A stretch of DNA of 9,586 bases from Minisyncoccota bacterium (GTDB lineage Bacteria; Patescibacteriota; Minisyncoccia; Phycocordibacterales; UBA9973). The DNA lies in NCBI GenBank assembly GCA_030157745.1, contig JAOAUE010000023.1, positions 5,327 to 14,912 of the forward strand, in the 5' to 3' direction. The position numbers and the translations under genes were made by a program. The notes under the pieces were generated by a model. It ran no database searches, was not told where the DNA came from, and saw only the letters and a program-made list of their open reading frames with translations. Of this stretch, positions 1 to 6,432 are shown piece by piece (within the stretch, counting starts at the first letter, position 1; each line of letters starts with the position of its first letter).

Positions 1-692
1 TCTTCAGCTTTTGCCCTAGGTCCATTTTGGCTTTTTTTGTGAGAAATCCATTCTTCTAATCCTATCAGGGCAAAACCATGCTTTTTGAAAAGCTTCATAT
101 ACCATTGTAGCGGTCGATGAAATGTTATAGACGATATTTTGCCATTACCTTTATGAGGGTTGAGTTTTATATCTATCTTTATTTCTGAAAGATATTTATC
201 TACCCTTCTGTATTGCAAAAGTTTTTTGTTATCAAAACCCCAATCACTATGTTGGGGAATACGAAAAGCCGGATGAAGCATAACCAAGAAAAATTGCCCA
301 CCAACTTTCAAAACTCTTTTTATTTCAGAGACGACTTCGTCTATATTTTTTATATTTTCAAATGCCAAAACAGTAAAGATTTTATCAAATGTTTCTTTTT
401 TGATTTTTGTATCGTGAGCTGGAGAAACCAAAAAGGTTATATCCTTTGACTTACTTTGCGCTTTTGAAATAAGTTCCTTTGATAAATCTGCTCCTGTAAC
501 TACTGCCCCGCTGTCAGCAACTAGCCGAGAAAAGAAACCTTCGCCACAAGCAAGATCAAGAACGCTTTCACCTTTTTTTACTTCAAGCATTCGCAGAAGG
601 TTTGGAGCTATGACTTTGGTCTGATAAGTATCCTCTCCTTGTAGATAGCCTTCGTACCAAACTGATATATTGTCCCAATCTGTTTTTAGCAT
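1..692 (-). CDS. Class I SAM-dependent methyltransferase, C-terminus cut by window edge
   Basis: The reading frame starts with ATG at 692 and stays open to the left edge, giving 230 residues without a stop. The Rossmann SAM site is clear: motif I DLACGEG (residues 46-52), the acidic post-I residue D69 in GADLS, and the strand LKVGGQFFLVML (128-139) followed by HPAFRIP. The later segments YRRVDKYLSE, FHRPLQWY and LEEWISHKK fit a compact class I methyltransferase family that I recall as common in CPR genomes. These proteins are usually about 250-260 residues, so roughly 30 C-terminal residues are missing outside the window. The substrate cannot be read from the sequence; small-molecule, quinone or protein methylation are all possible. 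The start overlaps the stop of the upstream oxidoreductase gene (ATGCTAA, 7 nt) and is preceded by an SD-like AAGGAA very close to the ATG. Translational coupling is therefore likely. Methyltransferase fold is certain; substrate unknown. Confidence 0.88.
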   Translation of the reverse strand, partial: MLKTDWDNISVWYEGYLQGEDTYQTKVIAPNLLRMLEVKKGESVLDLACGEGFFSRLVADSGAVVTGADLSKELISKAQSKSKDITFLVSPAHDTKIKKETFDKIFTVLAFENIKNIDEVVSEIKRVLKVGGQFFLVMLHPAFRIPQHSDWGFDNKKLLQYRRVDKYLSEIKIDIKLNPHKGNGKISSITFHRPLQWYMKLFKKHGFALIGLEEWISHKKSQNGPRAKAE

Positions 693-1885
693 TTTCCTTT
701 TCTATATTTTTTACCTTGTCTAAACACCTCTAAAACATAAGAAAAAGGTACGATACTAGTAAAATATTTAAAGTCTACAAAACTTCTCATGACCCAAGGG
801 ATAAAGCCCGAAACAGTGATTTTTTTGTAACTCAAAACAGCCCAGTTATGACCTATAGGAACGATATACCCTGTAGGCTTTAATTTAAAAGGTGAGGGTT
901 TTTTGTTTTTTAATTTTAAAGCTATGACACTGGCAACATATTTACCATGAGCCATTGCTCCTTGGGCTAGACCTGACCCTGGAGCACCAGCGCCATCACC
1001 AACAACAAAAACATTTTCGTCCTCTGGGAGAGAAAGGTCTTCTTTGACTGATACTTTCTTTTTAACATCAAGTGGTAATGAAGAGAATGAATCATTGATC
1101 TTTGTTCCCGCTGTCCAAATAACAGTTCCTGATTTTATAGTCATACCACTAGCTGTAACGCTATCCAAGTCTTGTGCCTGCAAAGTTCTGTTGGTGTAAA
1201 TATTTACCTTCAATTTTCTAAGTCTAGCTTCAGACTTTTTTGATACACTCTCCGGTAACATTGCCAAAACTCTTGCATTTGACTCTATCAAATCAATAGT
1301 GACAAAACTCGGGCTAATATGATATCTTTTGGTCATTTTGCGTAAGTATGTAGTAATGTCTCCCGCAAGCTCTACTCCTGATGGACCACCACCAACAACA
1401 GTGACGTGGAATCTTTCGACCAAATCATCCTTGGAGATATCTTGCGAGGCTCGTAATAAATCCAAAAAGTGCTGTTTGAGCCTCAGGGCTTCAAATGAAG
1501 ACTTGAAGGCAAAAGCAAACTCTTCTATCCCCTCAATACCAAAATAATTTGTCTGGCTTCCCATGGCCAAAACTAGATAATCATAAGCAAATGTCCGCCC
1601 GTCCAAAAGCGTGACTATTTTTGAGTTCTTGTCGTAAGATTCATAGAAACCCTCAAGAACAGTTATGTTGTCAGAGGCTTTAAAAATCTTGTTATAGGGT
1701 ACACAGACCTCTATAGCCAAAGCTCCTGTAACGAGTTTATACAAAGCAGGATAATACTCAAAAAGAGGGCTTTTGGTGATGAGAGTTATTTCAATATCTT
1801 TAAGTTTAGAAAGTTTTTTTGCTACCGCAATCCCCCCAAAACCTCCTCCTATAATAACCACCTTTTTGGGAGAATTTTTGTCCAT
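686..1885 (-). CDS. FAD-dependent NAD(P)H oxidoreductase, NDH-2-like (pyridine nucleotide-disulfide family)
   Basis: This 399-residue protein has the two-dinucleotide-fold layout of type II NADH dehydrogenases and related flavoproteins. The FAD site GGGFGG is at residues 13-18, the second (NAD(P)H) site GGGPSGVELAGD at 165-176, the WTAG strand at 257-260 and the FAD-contacting GD at 296-297. NDH-2 passes electrons from NADH to quinone at the inner membrane face without pumping protons. In NDH-2 the quinone pocket carries an AQxAxQ motif; here the matching stretch is AQGAMAHG (307-314), with the second Q replaced by A. No C-terminal transmembrane helix is visible, but residues 360-388 are hydrophobic and aromatic and could attach to the membrane surface. 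The ATG at 1885 is 9 nt after an extended -10 and has no SD motif. The gene is followed by an overlapping methyltransferase. It could instead act on another acceptor than quinone; the family assignment is firm, the acceptor is not. Confidence 0.85.
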   Translation of the reverse strand: MDKNSPKKVVIIGGGFGGIAVAKKLSKLKDIEITLITKSPLFEYYPALYKLVTGALAIEVCVPYNKIFKASDNITVLEGFYESYDKNSKIVTLLDGRTFAYDYLVLAMGSQTNYFGIEGIEEFAFAFKSSFEALRLKQHFLDLLRASQDISKDDLVERFHVTVVGGGPSGVELAGDITTYLRKMTKRYHISPSFVTIDLIESNARVLAMLPESVSKKSEARLRKLKVNIYTNRTLQAQDLDSVTASGMTIKSGTVIWTAGTKINDSFSSLPLDVKKKVSVKEDLSLPEDENVFVVGDGAGAPGSGLAQGAMAHGKYVASVIALKLKNKKPSPFKLKPTGYIVPIGHNWAVLSYKKITVSGFIPWVMRSFVDFKYFTSIVPFSYVLEVFRQGKKYRKGKC

Positions 1886-1894
1886 AATAAATAG

Positions 1895-1923
1895 ATTATA
1901 CCAGATCTGCCCAAAATCGTCAT
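1895..1923 (-). promoter_or_regulatory. Promoter of the NDH-2-like/methyltransferase unit
   Basis: Read on the minus strand, an extended -10 element TGGTATAAT lies at 1903-1895 and a -35-like ATGACG (4 of 6 matches to TTGACA) at 1923-1918, with a 17-nt spacer. Only 9 nt separate the -10 from the ATG at 1885, so the transcript should begin within a few bases of the start codon. The core elements interleave with those of the divergent sigma-factor promoter. Confidence 0.62.
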
Positions 1924-1936
1924 TTTAGGCTATAAT
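1908..1936 (+). promoter_or_regulatory. Promoter of the sigma factor/DUF5667 unit
   Basis: A perfect -10 TATAAT is at 1931-1936. The -35 region at 1908-1913 (TGCCCA, 17-nt spacer) is weak. Transcription would start near 1943, giving a leader of about 40 nt to the ATG at 1984 or about 14 nt to a TTG at 1957. The poor -35 leaves room for activation or use by an alternative sigma factor, but no second conserved element was identified. Confidence 0.5.
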
Positions 1937-1983
1937 ACTGTAATATTTGTGGCATTTTGTCGTCACTAAGATTAAATGGTTCT

Positions 1984-2502
1984 ATGAATTCAGAAAACCA
2001 AAAACAAGCCTTATTTCACAAGCTTTTTGAAGAATACCAAGACGCGATATTTCGCTTTGTATTTTTTCGGGTAACCTCTAGACAAACAGCCTTGGATATA
2101 ACCCAAGACACTTTTGTAAGACTTTGGGGTCATTTAGCTAAGGGTGGCGAAATAGAGCATGAACAAGCATTTGTCTATCGAATAGCCAAAAACGCAGTCA
2201 TCGACTACTACAAGAAGAGCAAAAGCTCGTCTTTGGAAGATCTTCTGGATGTTGGTTTTGAACCAGAGACAAATAATCACTCAGAAGAAATTTTGAGAAA
2301 TGATGACATAAAAATGGTTCAAGGTCTTCTCGAAGAGCTCGATGAAGAAAGTAAACAAATAATCTTTCTGCGTTATACCGAAGAAAAACCCATAGAAGAG
2401 ATAGCAAAGCTCTTTGGTAAAACAACCAATGCAATGACCGTGAGAATTCATAGAATCATCCAAAAACTCAAAACCCTTTATAGCGAAACACATTATGATT
2501 GA
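1984..2502 (+). CDS. ECF-type (sigma-70 family) RNA polymerase sigma factor
   Basis: The protein directs RNA polymerase to a dedicated promoter set. With the ATG start it has 172 residues, normal for a group IV (ECF) factor with only regions 2 and 4. Numbered from this ATG, region 2 covers about residues 14-80: LFEEYQDAIFRFVF, then the core-binding DITQDTFVRLWG, then the -10-recognition helix AFVYRIAKNAVIDYYKK. Region 4 covers about 110-165, with LEELDEESKQIIFLRY and the helix-turn-helix PIEEIAKLFGKTTNAMTVRIHR. A TTG at 1957 in the same frame would add nine residues (MSSLRLNGS). I prefer the ATG because the extra residues are outside the conserved domain; neither start has an SD motif, so this is uncertain. 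The gene overlaps the following DUF5667 gene by 8 nt, the usual arrangement for a sigma/anti-sigma pair. Function as a sigma factor is secure; regulon and trigger are unknown. Confidence 0.9.
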   Translation: MNSENQKQALFHKLFEEYQDAIFRFVFFRVTSRQTALDITQDTFVRLWGHLAKGGEIEHEQAFVYRIAKNAVIDYYKKSKSSSLEDLLDVGFEPETNNHSEEILRNDDIKMVQGLLEELDEESKQIIFLRYTEEKPIEEIAKLFGKTTNAMTVRIHRIIQKLKTLYSETHYD

Positions 2503-3244
2503 TAAAAAATTAGAACAACTAAAGATGCTAAAGAGTATCTCTCTAACTGAAAAAGAGAGGTCTATTTTGCGCGCTTCGGTTGCTAGAGGTATACAGACTC
2601 TGGAGTCTAAACCTCGTGTTTCAATATTTTATACAGGAATACAACACGGCTTACGTATCGGACTATCTACATTTATTTTTATAATTTTTGTTGGCGGTAG
2701 TGTTTCTGTAGTAGCCGACAACTCTCTCCCAGGAGACGCTCTCTACTCTTTTAAGATTAATGTTAATGAAGAGGTAAAAGGTGCTTTCATAAAAAACCCA
2801 AGCGACAAAATCTCTTGGCAAAAATCTAGAATAGACAATAGACTAGGAGAAATAAAAACCTTGGCGGCGACAAAGACTCTGACCAAAGCTAAACAAGAAA
2901 CAGCTCAAAGAGCTCTAAACACTCACATAGAAAGCCTCTCAGAGGAACTTTCAAAAACTGACACAACCGAAGCGCTACAAATAACAGCTGATCTCGAGGA
3001 AAGCCTAAAAAATCAAAAAGAGGAACTCAAAAAATACGCTGTTGAAGGAGACGAAAAAAATGAAGACGCCTTCAAAGCTGTAGACGAAACACTAGAGAAA
3101 GTTTCAAATCAAGAAAACGAGATCGTCTCTAAAGAACTAGAGAAAATATCAAAAGAACTAGAAGATGTAACAAACGTTGTTAGCGAAGACCCTGAAAACC
3201 CTATTCTTCCTTCTCCAGACCAAACCTCTTCTCCAGAACAATAA
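2495..3244 (+). CDS. One-pass membrane protein with DUF5667 domain, candidate anti-sigma factor
   Basis: The 249-residue protein has a basic/amphipathic N-terminal segment of about 50 residues, one strong transmembrane helix (about 54-74) and a long hydrophilic remainder. Just after the helix, NSLPGDALYSFKINVNEEVK (about 76-95) is the hallmark of DUF5667 proteins. Residues 105-225 are highly charged and predicted helical, with a coiled-coil-like stretch (EKVSNQENEIVSKELEKI), and the end is Pro/Ser rich. By the positive-inside rule the N-terminus faces the cytoplasm and DUF5667 is outside. The ATG at 2495 lies inside the stop region of the sigma-factor gene (8-nt overlap), which suggests coupled synthesis. 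I infer that the N-terminal segment binds the sigma factor; it lacks the HxxxCxxC zinc motif of classical ZAS anti-sigma factors. An intrinsic terminator follows 24 nt after the stop. The last 44 nt overlap the opposing surface-protein gene. Confidence 0.82.
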   Translation: MIDKKLEQLKMLKSISLTEKERSILRASVARGIQTLESKPRVSIFYTGIQHGLRIGLSTFIFIIFVGGSVSVVADNSLPGDALYSFKINVNEEVKGAFIKNPSDKISWQKSRIDNRLGEIKTLAATKTLTKAKQETAQRALNTHIESLSEELSKTDTTEALQITADLEESLKNQKEELKKYAVEGDEKNEDAFKAVDETLEKVSNQENEIVSKELEKISKELEDVTNVVSEDPENPILPSPDQTSSPEQ

Positions 3245-4535
3245 ACAAAATAATAACCAAAACTAAGGCTACACTGAAAAATATGATTTTGGTGTAGCTT
3301 TTGTTTTGACCGGTTTTATTATCTTGAAGATCTTTTGCTTCTAAAGCAAAAGATTCTTGCTCTTGGGTAGTATTTACCCCTAAAACACTTGGTGTTTTAT
3401 CATAATAATAACTATTGGTTTTTAAAGGAGGCGAAACGACTTTTTCTTTTTCAGAAGAATTGACCTCTACCCACTGCGGAGTCATGAGCGTAGCTTGGCC
3501 AGAATAAGAACTAATCCCAAAGGAAGAAAAAGGTATAGTAATACTAGATTTGGAAGCAACCAAAGAAAGGCTTGGTATAGCAAGAGTACTACCGTCAGCG
3601 AGTTTAATAAGCCAATCTGATAAATCAAAATCCTCTTCTGTATTGTTCGAAATCTCAAAACCTTTTTCTGAAACTACCTTCAAAGAAACTTTGGAAGGTA
3701 CTACCACTCTCTTTTCTTTAGCAAAAAGTATCGGCTTTTTTTCATAAGGATTATTATAATAACCAAAAGATACTATGTATGTGCCAGGATATTTGTAACT
3801 GTGACTAACTATCTGAGGGTTTTGGCTTTTATAAGTAGTTCCATCACCCATATTCCAAAGGAAAATTCCGTTGTAAGCAAGGCCATAATCAAGGTAAGTC
3901 TTTGCTTCATAATCATAGAGCACATCTGCGTATATAGTTTTTGGCACACTGAGAATAATCTTTGGTTCAAATTTTTCTGGAACCCAAGACGTACCACCTG
4001 GAATAACAGCCGGATCCTCATCGATAACTACAGGTGTTATCGTAAGACCTGCTTTTGGTGTAGCCACTGCGGTTATCCATTTTGTCCCATCCCACTGCAT
4101 GGTCTTTTTTGTATCACTGTCTCCTGCCGGCCAACCTCCAGAAAAATCTAGATTTTGAATTATTGTATTACTAGAGTCTTTGAGGACCAAGTATTCACCG
4201 CTGTTTGAAAGACCGCTACCTCCAAAAGACCCTGACTCGTCACTTACTCCAGAAATAGGGTCTGGTGAACTAGTTGTTGAGCGCTCAAGAAGCAAATATC
4301 CTTTTGAGGGTATGGTTTTTGTAAAAGTAAAAACCAAAGTGTCTCCACCTGCTTCATAAAGCTTCCATCCCGCCATATTTATATCCTGATCCCCTGTATT
4401 ATAAAATTCTACCCATTCAGCAAATTGACTCTCACTACTTCCCATCCAGTTTATCTCCGTGACCAAAATATCAGCATAGCAAGTGCTTGTTTTTATAAGA
4501 ACTATAACGATGGTTATCGCCAAGTTACGAATCAT
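3201..4535 (-). CDS. Secreted/surface lamin-tail domain protein with PKD-like domain and C-terminal membrane anchor
   Basis: The 444-residue protein starts with a signal peptide (hydrophobic residues 4-14, likely cleavage after CYA at about 21). A lamin-tail (LTD) domain follows, about 22-150, with the typical ILVTEINWMGSS, EWVEFYNTGDQDINMAGWKL and KGYLLLERS. A PKD-like Ig fold at about 192-280 carries the diagnostic WNMGDGTTY and HSYKYPGTYIVSF. Residues 285-350 (ISNNTEEDFDLSDWLIKLADG) look like a second, divergent LTD. A low-complexity linker leads to one membrane helix (about 417-434) and a charged tail. No LPxTG motif is present. Such architecture fits an extracellular adhesion or scaffold protein anchored at its C-terminus, but no binding partner can be named. 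It lies 11 nt after the ATPase stop with no clear SD, probably in the same transcript. Its 3' end overlaps the DUF5667 gene by 44 bp and contains that unit's terminator. Confidence 0.85.
   Translation of the reverse strand: MIRNLAITIVIVLIKTSTCYADILVTEINWMGSSESQFAEWVEFYNTGDQDINMAGWKLYEAGGDTLVFTFTKTIPSKGYLLLERSTTSSPDPISGVSDESGSFGGSGLSNSGEYLVLKDSSNTIIQNLDFSGGWPAGDSDTKKTMQWDGTKWITAVATPKAGLTITPVVIDEDPAVIPGGTSWVPEKFEPKIILSVPKTIYADVLYDYEAKTYLDYGLAYNGIFLWNMGDGTTYKSQNPQIVSHSYKYPGTYIVSFGYYNNPYEKKPILFAKEKRVVVPSKVSLKVVSEKGFEISNNTEEDFDLSDWLIKLADGSTLAIPSLSLVASKSSITIPFSSFGISSYSGQATLMTPQWVEVNSSEKEKVVSPPLKTNSYYYDKTPSVLGVNTTQEQESFALEAKDLQDNKTGQNKSYTKIIFFSVALVLVIILFIVLEKRFGLEKEE
3265..3307 (+). terminator. Intrinsic terminator of the sigma/DUF5667 unit, inside the opposing gene
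   Basis: A 15-bp stem pairs 3265-3279 with 3287-3301 around a 7-nt loop. Its core GCTACAC/GTGTAGC is perfect. It runs into the T-tract TTTTGTTTT (3299-3307). Three of the pairs are G-U wobbles, valid only in the plus-strand RNA. The structure starts 21 nt after the DUF5667 stop codon. It lies within codons 412-424 of the minus-strand lamin-tail gene, at the start of that protein's C-terminal membrane helix. Confidence 0.82.
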
Positions 4536-4546
4536 AAAAAATAAAG

Positions 4547-6397
4547 TTATTCTAATATCTTTTGCAGTTCTTGATGAGAAATCTCCCCTGACTTGTCACT
4601 ATCTTTTATTTCTAATTTTGTAGGGGCTTCTTTTTGTTCTATCTTTTTATCTTCTGTCGAGAAATTTGCTTTCATTAAGGCTTCTTTCAAAAGATTGCGA
4701 CTAGCTTCCTTGGGTCCTCTCTCTGCAATCTTTACTGGTGGGATAGTTTCTGAGAGAGGCTTATCTTCAGCAAAAGATTTTGTAGGAACAGAGAAAGTCT
4801 TTGGCTTTTGAGAATTTGTATCCAATGAATCAAGTAGCGAGGAGAGTTCTGCACTTGGCTTGATAGTAGGGTCCTGCTGGGCTGTGTCTTTCTGAGGTAT
4901 ATTTTCAAATACTTTTTTAAATGGTGTATGAACCTTTGGTGTATAAGGTTTATTTTCAGAAGGAGCTCTCGGTGTAGTGTTGTTTGTATTTTGATAGGAA
5001 GGTTTTGGTTTAATACTTGGGACAAAGGATTCTTTGTTGGTATTGCTTGGAACATAAGGCTTTTTCTCGTAAACAGGTTTTTCAAAACTAGAAGACGTTT
5101 CAGTCCCAGCAGCAAACCATTCTTTTATATTTTGCTCTACTTTTTCTCTTGAAAGAGCAAAGTGCTCTCGAGACCATTCGATTACATCATTGCGGTAGTT
5201 AATAGCAGGCCTAGGTATCGGAGCTAAGGTTTTGGCAGAAAAAGGCTGAGAACCGATATCGTTTATCATGAGTGACAAATAGATCTGTGCCATACCTAAA
5301 TTTATCAGATCAGTTGCAGTAAACTGTGGTGCGTAAACTTTCTCCAAGATCTCAGCATCAAGAGGTCCAACTCTAAAGGAAATACTTGTACCCACGTTAC
5401 CAAAAACAGCATCCCTCACAGGCTCTTCCATTTGGGCTATGTATTGGTGCGCAATAATAAGAGCTAGTTTGTATTTACGAGCCTCAGACAAAATATCCGC
5501 GAAGGTTTCGTTGGCAAATGATTGAAATTCATCAACATAAAAATAAAACGATGGGAGCTCGGCCATACGAGAGTGAGAAACATTTGCCCGGCTCATGGCT
5601 GCCAAATAAATCTTAGTGATTATCATTGAACCCAAAAGACTTGTATTTTGTTCTCCTATACGACCCTTTGAAAGGTTTATGATCAGTATCTTTTTTTCGT
5701 CCATTATTTGGCGAACGTCGAAGCTGGATTTTGGCTGACCTATAATATTTCTAATCAGCGGATTTGCTGTCAATTGACCGATTTTGTTTTGGATTGCAGG
5801 CACTGCTTCAGCGGCCATACGCTCTGTGTATTTTGCAAACTCTTCTGTCCAAAAGGCCTTTACCGCCGCATCACTAATGTTGTCTACCACTTTCTTGCGA
5901 AAATCTTTGTCCGAGAGCATTCTATTTACACCAAGAAGTGTAGAACCAGGGTACTCAAGAAGCGCCAAAAGTGTGTTGGATAAAATATATTCCATACGAG
6001 CACTCCATGCATCTACCCAAATCTTCTTGAAAGTACTCATTAGACCAGAAACTACCAAGTGTCTTTTGTCTGGGCCGACATCTTCCAAAACATTAAAGGA
6101 CAAAGGGTGTTCTGTATCGAAAGGTGCAAAATATATCACATCTTTTATGCGATGCTCCGGAATATAATCGAGCATTTTCTCGGCAAAACTTCCGTGAGGA
6201 TCAAGAACTGCAACACCTTCACCATTTTGGATATCTTGGATAGCCATGTTCTCTAAAAGAGTAGACTTACCTACACCTGATTTTCCTACCACATACATGT
6301 GACGTGTCCGATCTCGGCTTTTGATACCAAAGCGAGTTTGTTGGTTACGAAAATTTGTTTCGCCGAAATATGTTATTCGCTCACCATCATTTTGCAT
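4547..6397 (-). CDS. VirD4/TraD-like (TraG/HerA superfamily) ATPase with long disordered tail
   Basis: Residues 1-405 form a P-loop NTPase of the type IV secretion coupling/DNA translocase superfamily. Walker A is GKSGVGKST (38-46), followed by the family signature VLDPHGSF (64-71); Walker B is FYFYVDE (284-290); a sensor-like IIAHQYIAQM is at 314-323; and NVGTSISFRVG is at 334-344. Such ATPases form hexamers that move DNA or recruit substrates to a translocation channel. The ATPase begins almost at residue 1, so the N-terminal membrane anchor of classical VirD4 is missing and the protein should be cytosolic or recruited. Residues about 430-616 are Pro/Lys/Ser rich and probably disordered, with recurring Pro-aromatic motifs (KPYVPS, ESFVPS, KPYTPK). 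The last residues contain an EF-hand-like loop (599-610). The ATG lies 7 nt after an extended -10. Neighbouring VirB4-like or pilus genes are not in view, so its system remains unknown. Confidence 0.85.
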   Translation of the reverse strand: MQNDGERITYFGETNFRNQQTRFGIKSRDRTRHMYVVGKSGVGKSTLLENMAIQDIQNGEGVAVLDPHGSFAEKMLDYIPEHRIKDVIYFAPFDTEHPLSFNVLEDVGPDKRHLVVSGLMSTFKKIWVDAWSARMEYILSNTLLALLEYPGSTLLGVNRMLSDKDFRKKVVDNISDAAVKAFWTEEFAKYTERMAAEAVPAIQNKIGQLTANPLIRNIIGQPKSSFDVRQIMDEKKILIINLSKGRIGEQNTSLLGSMIITKIYLAAMSRANVSHSRMAELPSFYFYVDEFQSFANETFADILSEARKYKLALIIAHQYIAQMEEPVRDAVFGNVGTSISFRVGPLDAEILEKVYAPQFTATDLINLGMAQIYLSLMINDIGSQPFSAKTLAPIPRPAINYRNDVIEWSREHFALSREKVEQNIKEWFAAGTETSSSFEKPVYEKKPYVPSNTNKESFVPSIKPKPSYQNTNNTTPRAPSENKPYTPKVHTPFKKVFENIPQKDTAQQDPTIKPSAELSSLLDSLDTNSQKPKTFSVPTKSFAEDKPLSETIPPVKIAERGPKEASRNLLKEALMKANFSTEDKKIEQKEAPTKLEIKDSDKSGEISHQELQKILE

Positions 6398-6404
6398 TGT
6401 TTAT

Positions 6405-6413
6405 ATTATACCA
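6405..6413 (-). promoter_or_regulatory. Extended -10 promoter of the VirD4-like ATPase gene
   Basis: On the minus strand TGGTATAAT occupies 6413-6405, identical to the extended -10 of the NDH-2-like gene. The ATG at 6397 begins after a 7-nt gap, so RNA would start at or next to the start codon. No good -35 is seen at normal spacing, as expected for extended -10 promoters. It lies in the 35-nt gap after the rRNA methyltransferase gene. Confidence 0.6.
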
Positions 6414-6432
6414 GAATTTTTGTTCACAAGAA

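Noticed and set aside
213..449. Plus-strand open frame of 78 codons
   Set aside because: It lies antisense inside the clear methyltransferase frame on the minus strand and shows no domain-like composition.
1957..1983. TTG start adding nine residues to the sigma factor
   Set aside because: TTG is a weak start, there is no SD motif and the added residues lie outside the conserved domain. Not excluded, because a leader of only about 14 nt would fit the short-leader trend.
3168..3182. Inverted repeat TAACAA-ACG-TTGTTA as a terminator for the lamin-tail gene
   Set aside because: The stem is only 6 bp and AT-rich with no adjacent T-run on the minus strand. It sits inside the DUF5667 coding region and is probably chance.
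4732..5115. Minus-strand alternative frame of 127 codons
   Set aside because: It is a shifted frame inside the low-complexity tail of the ATPase, with a Leu/Ser/Gln-rich product typical of a shadow frame.
5784..6167. Plus-strand open frame of 127 codons
   Set aside because: It is antisense to the conserved ATPase domain of the VirD4-like gene; the real coding signal is on the other strand.
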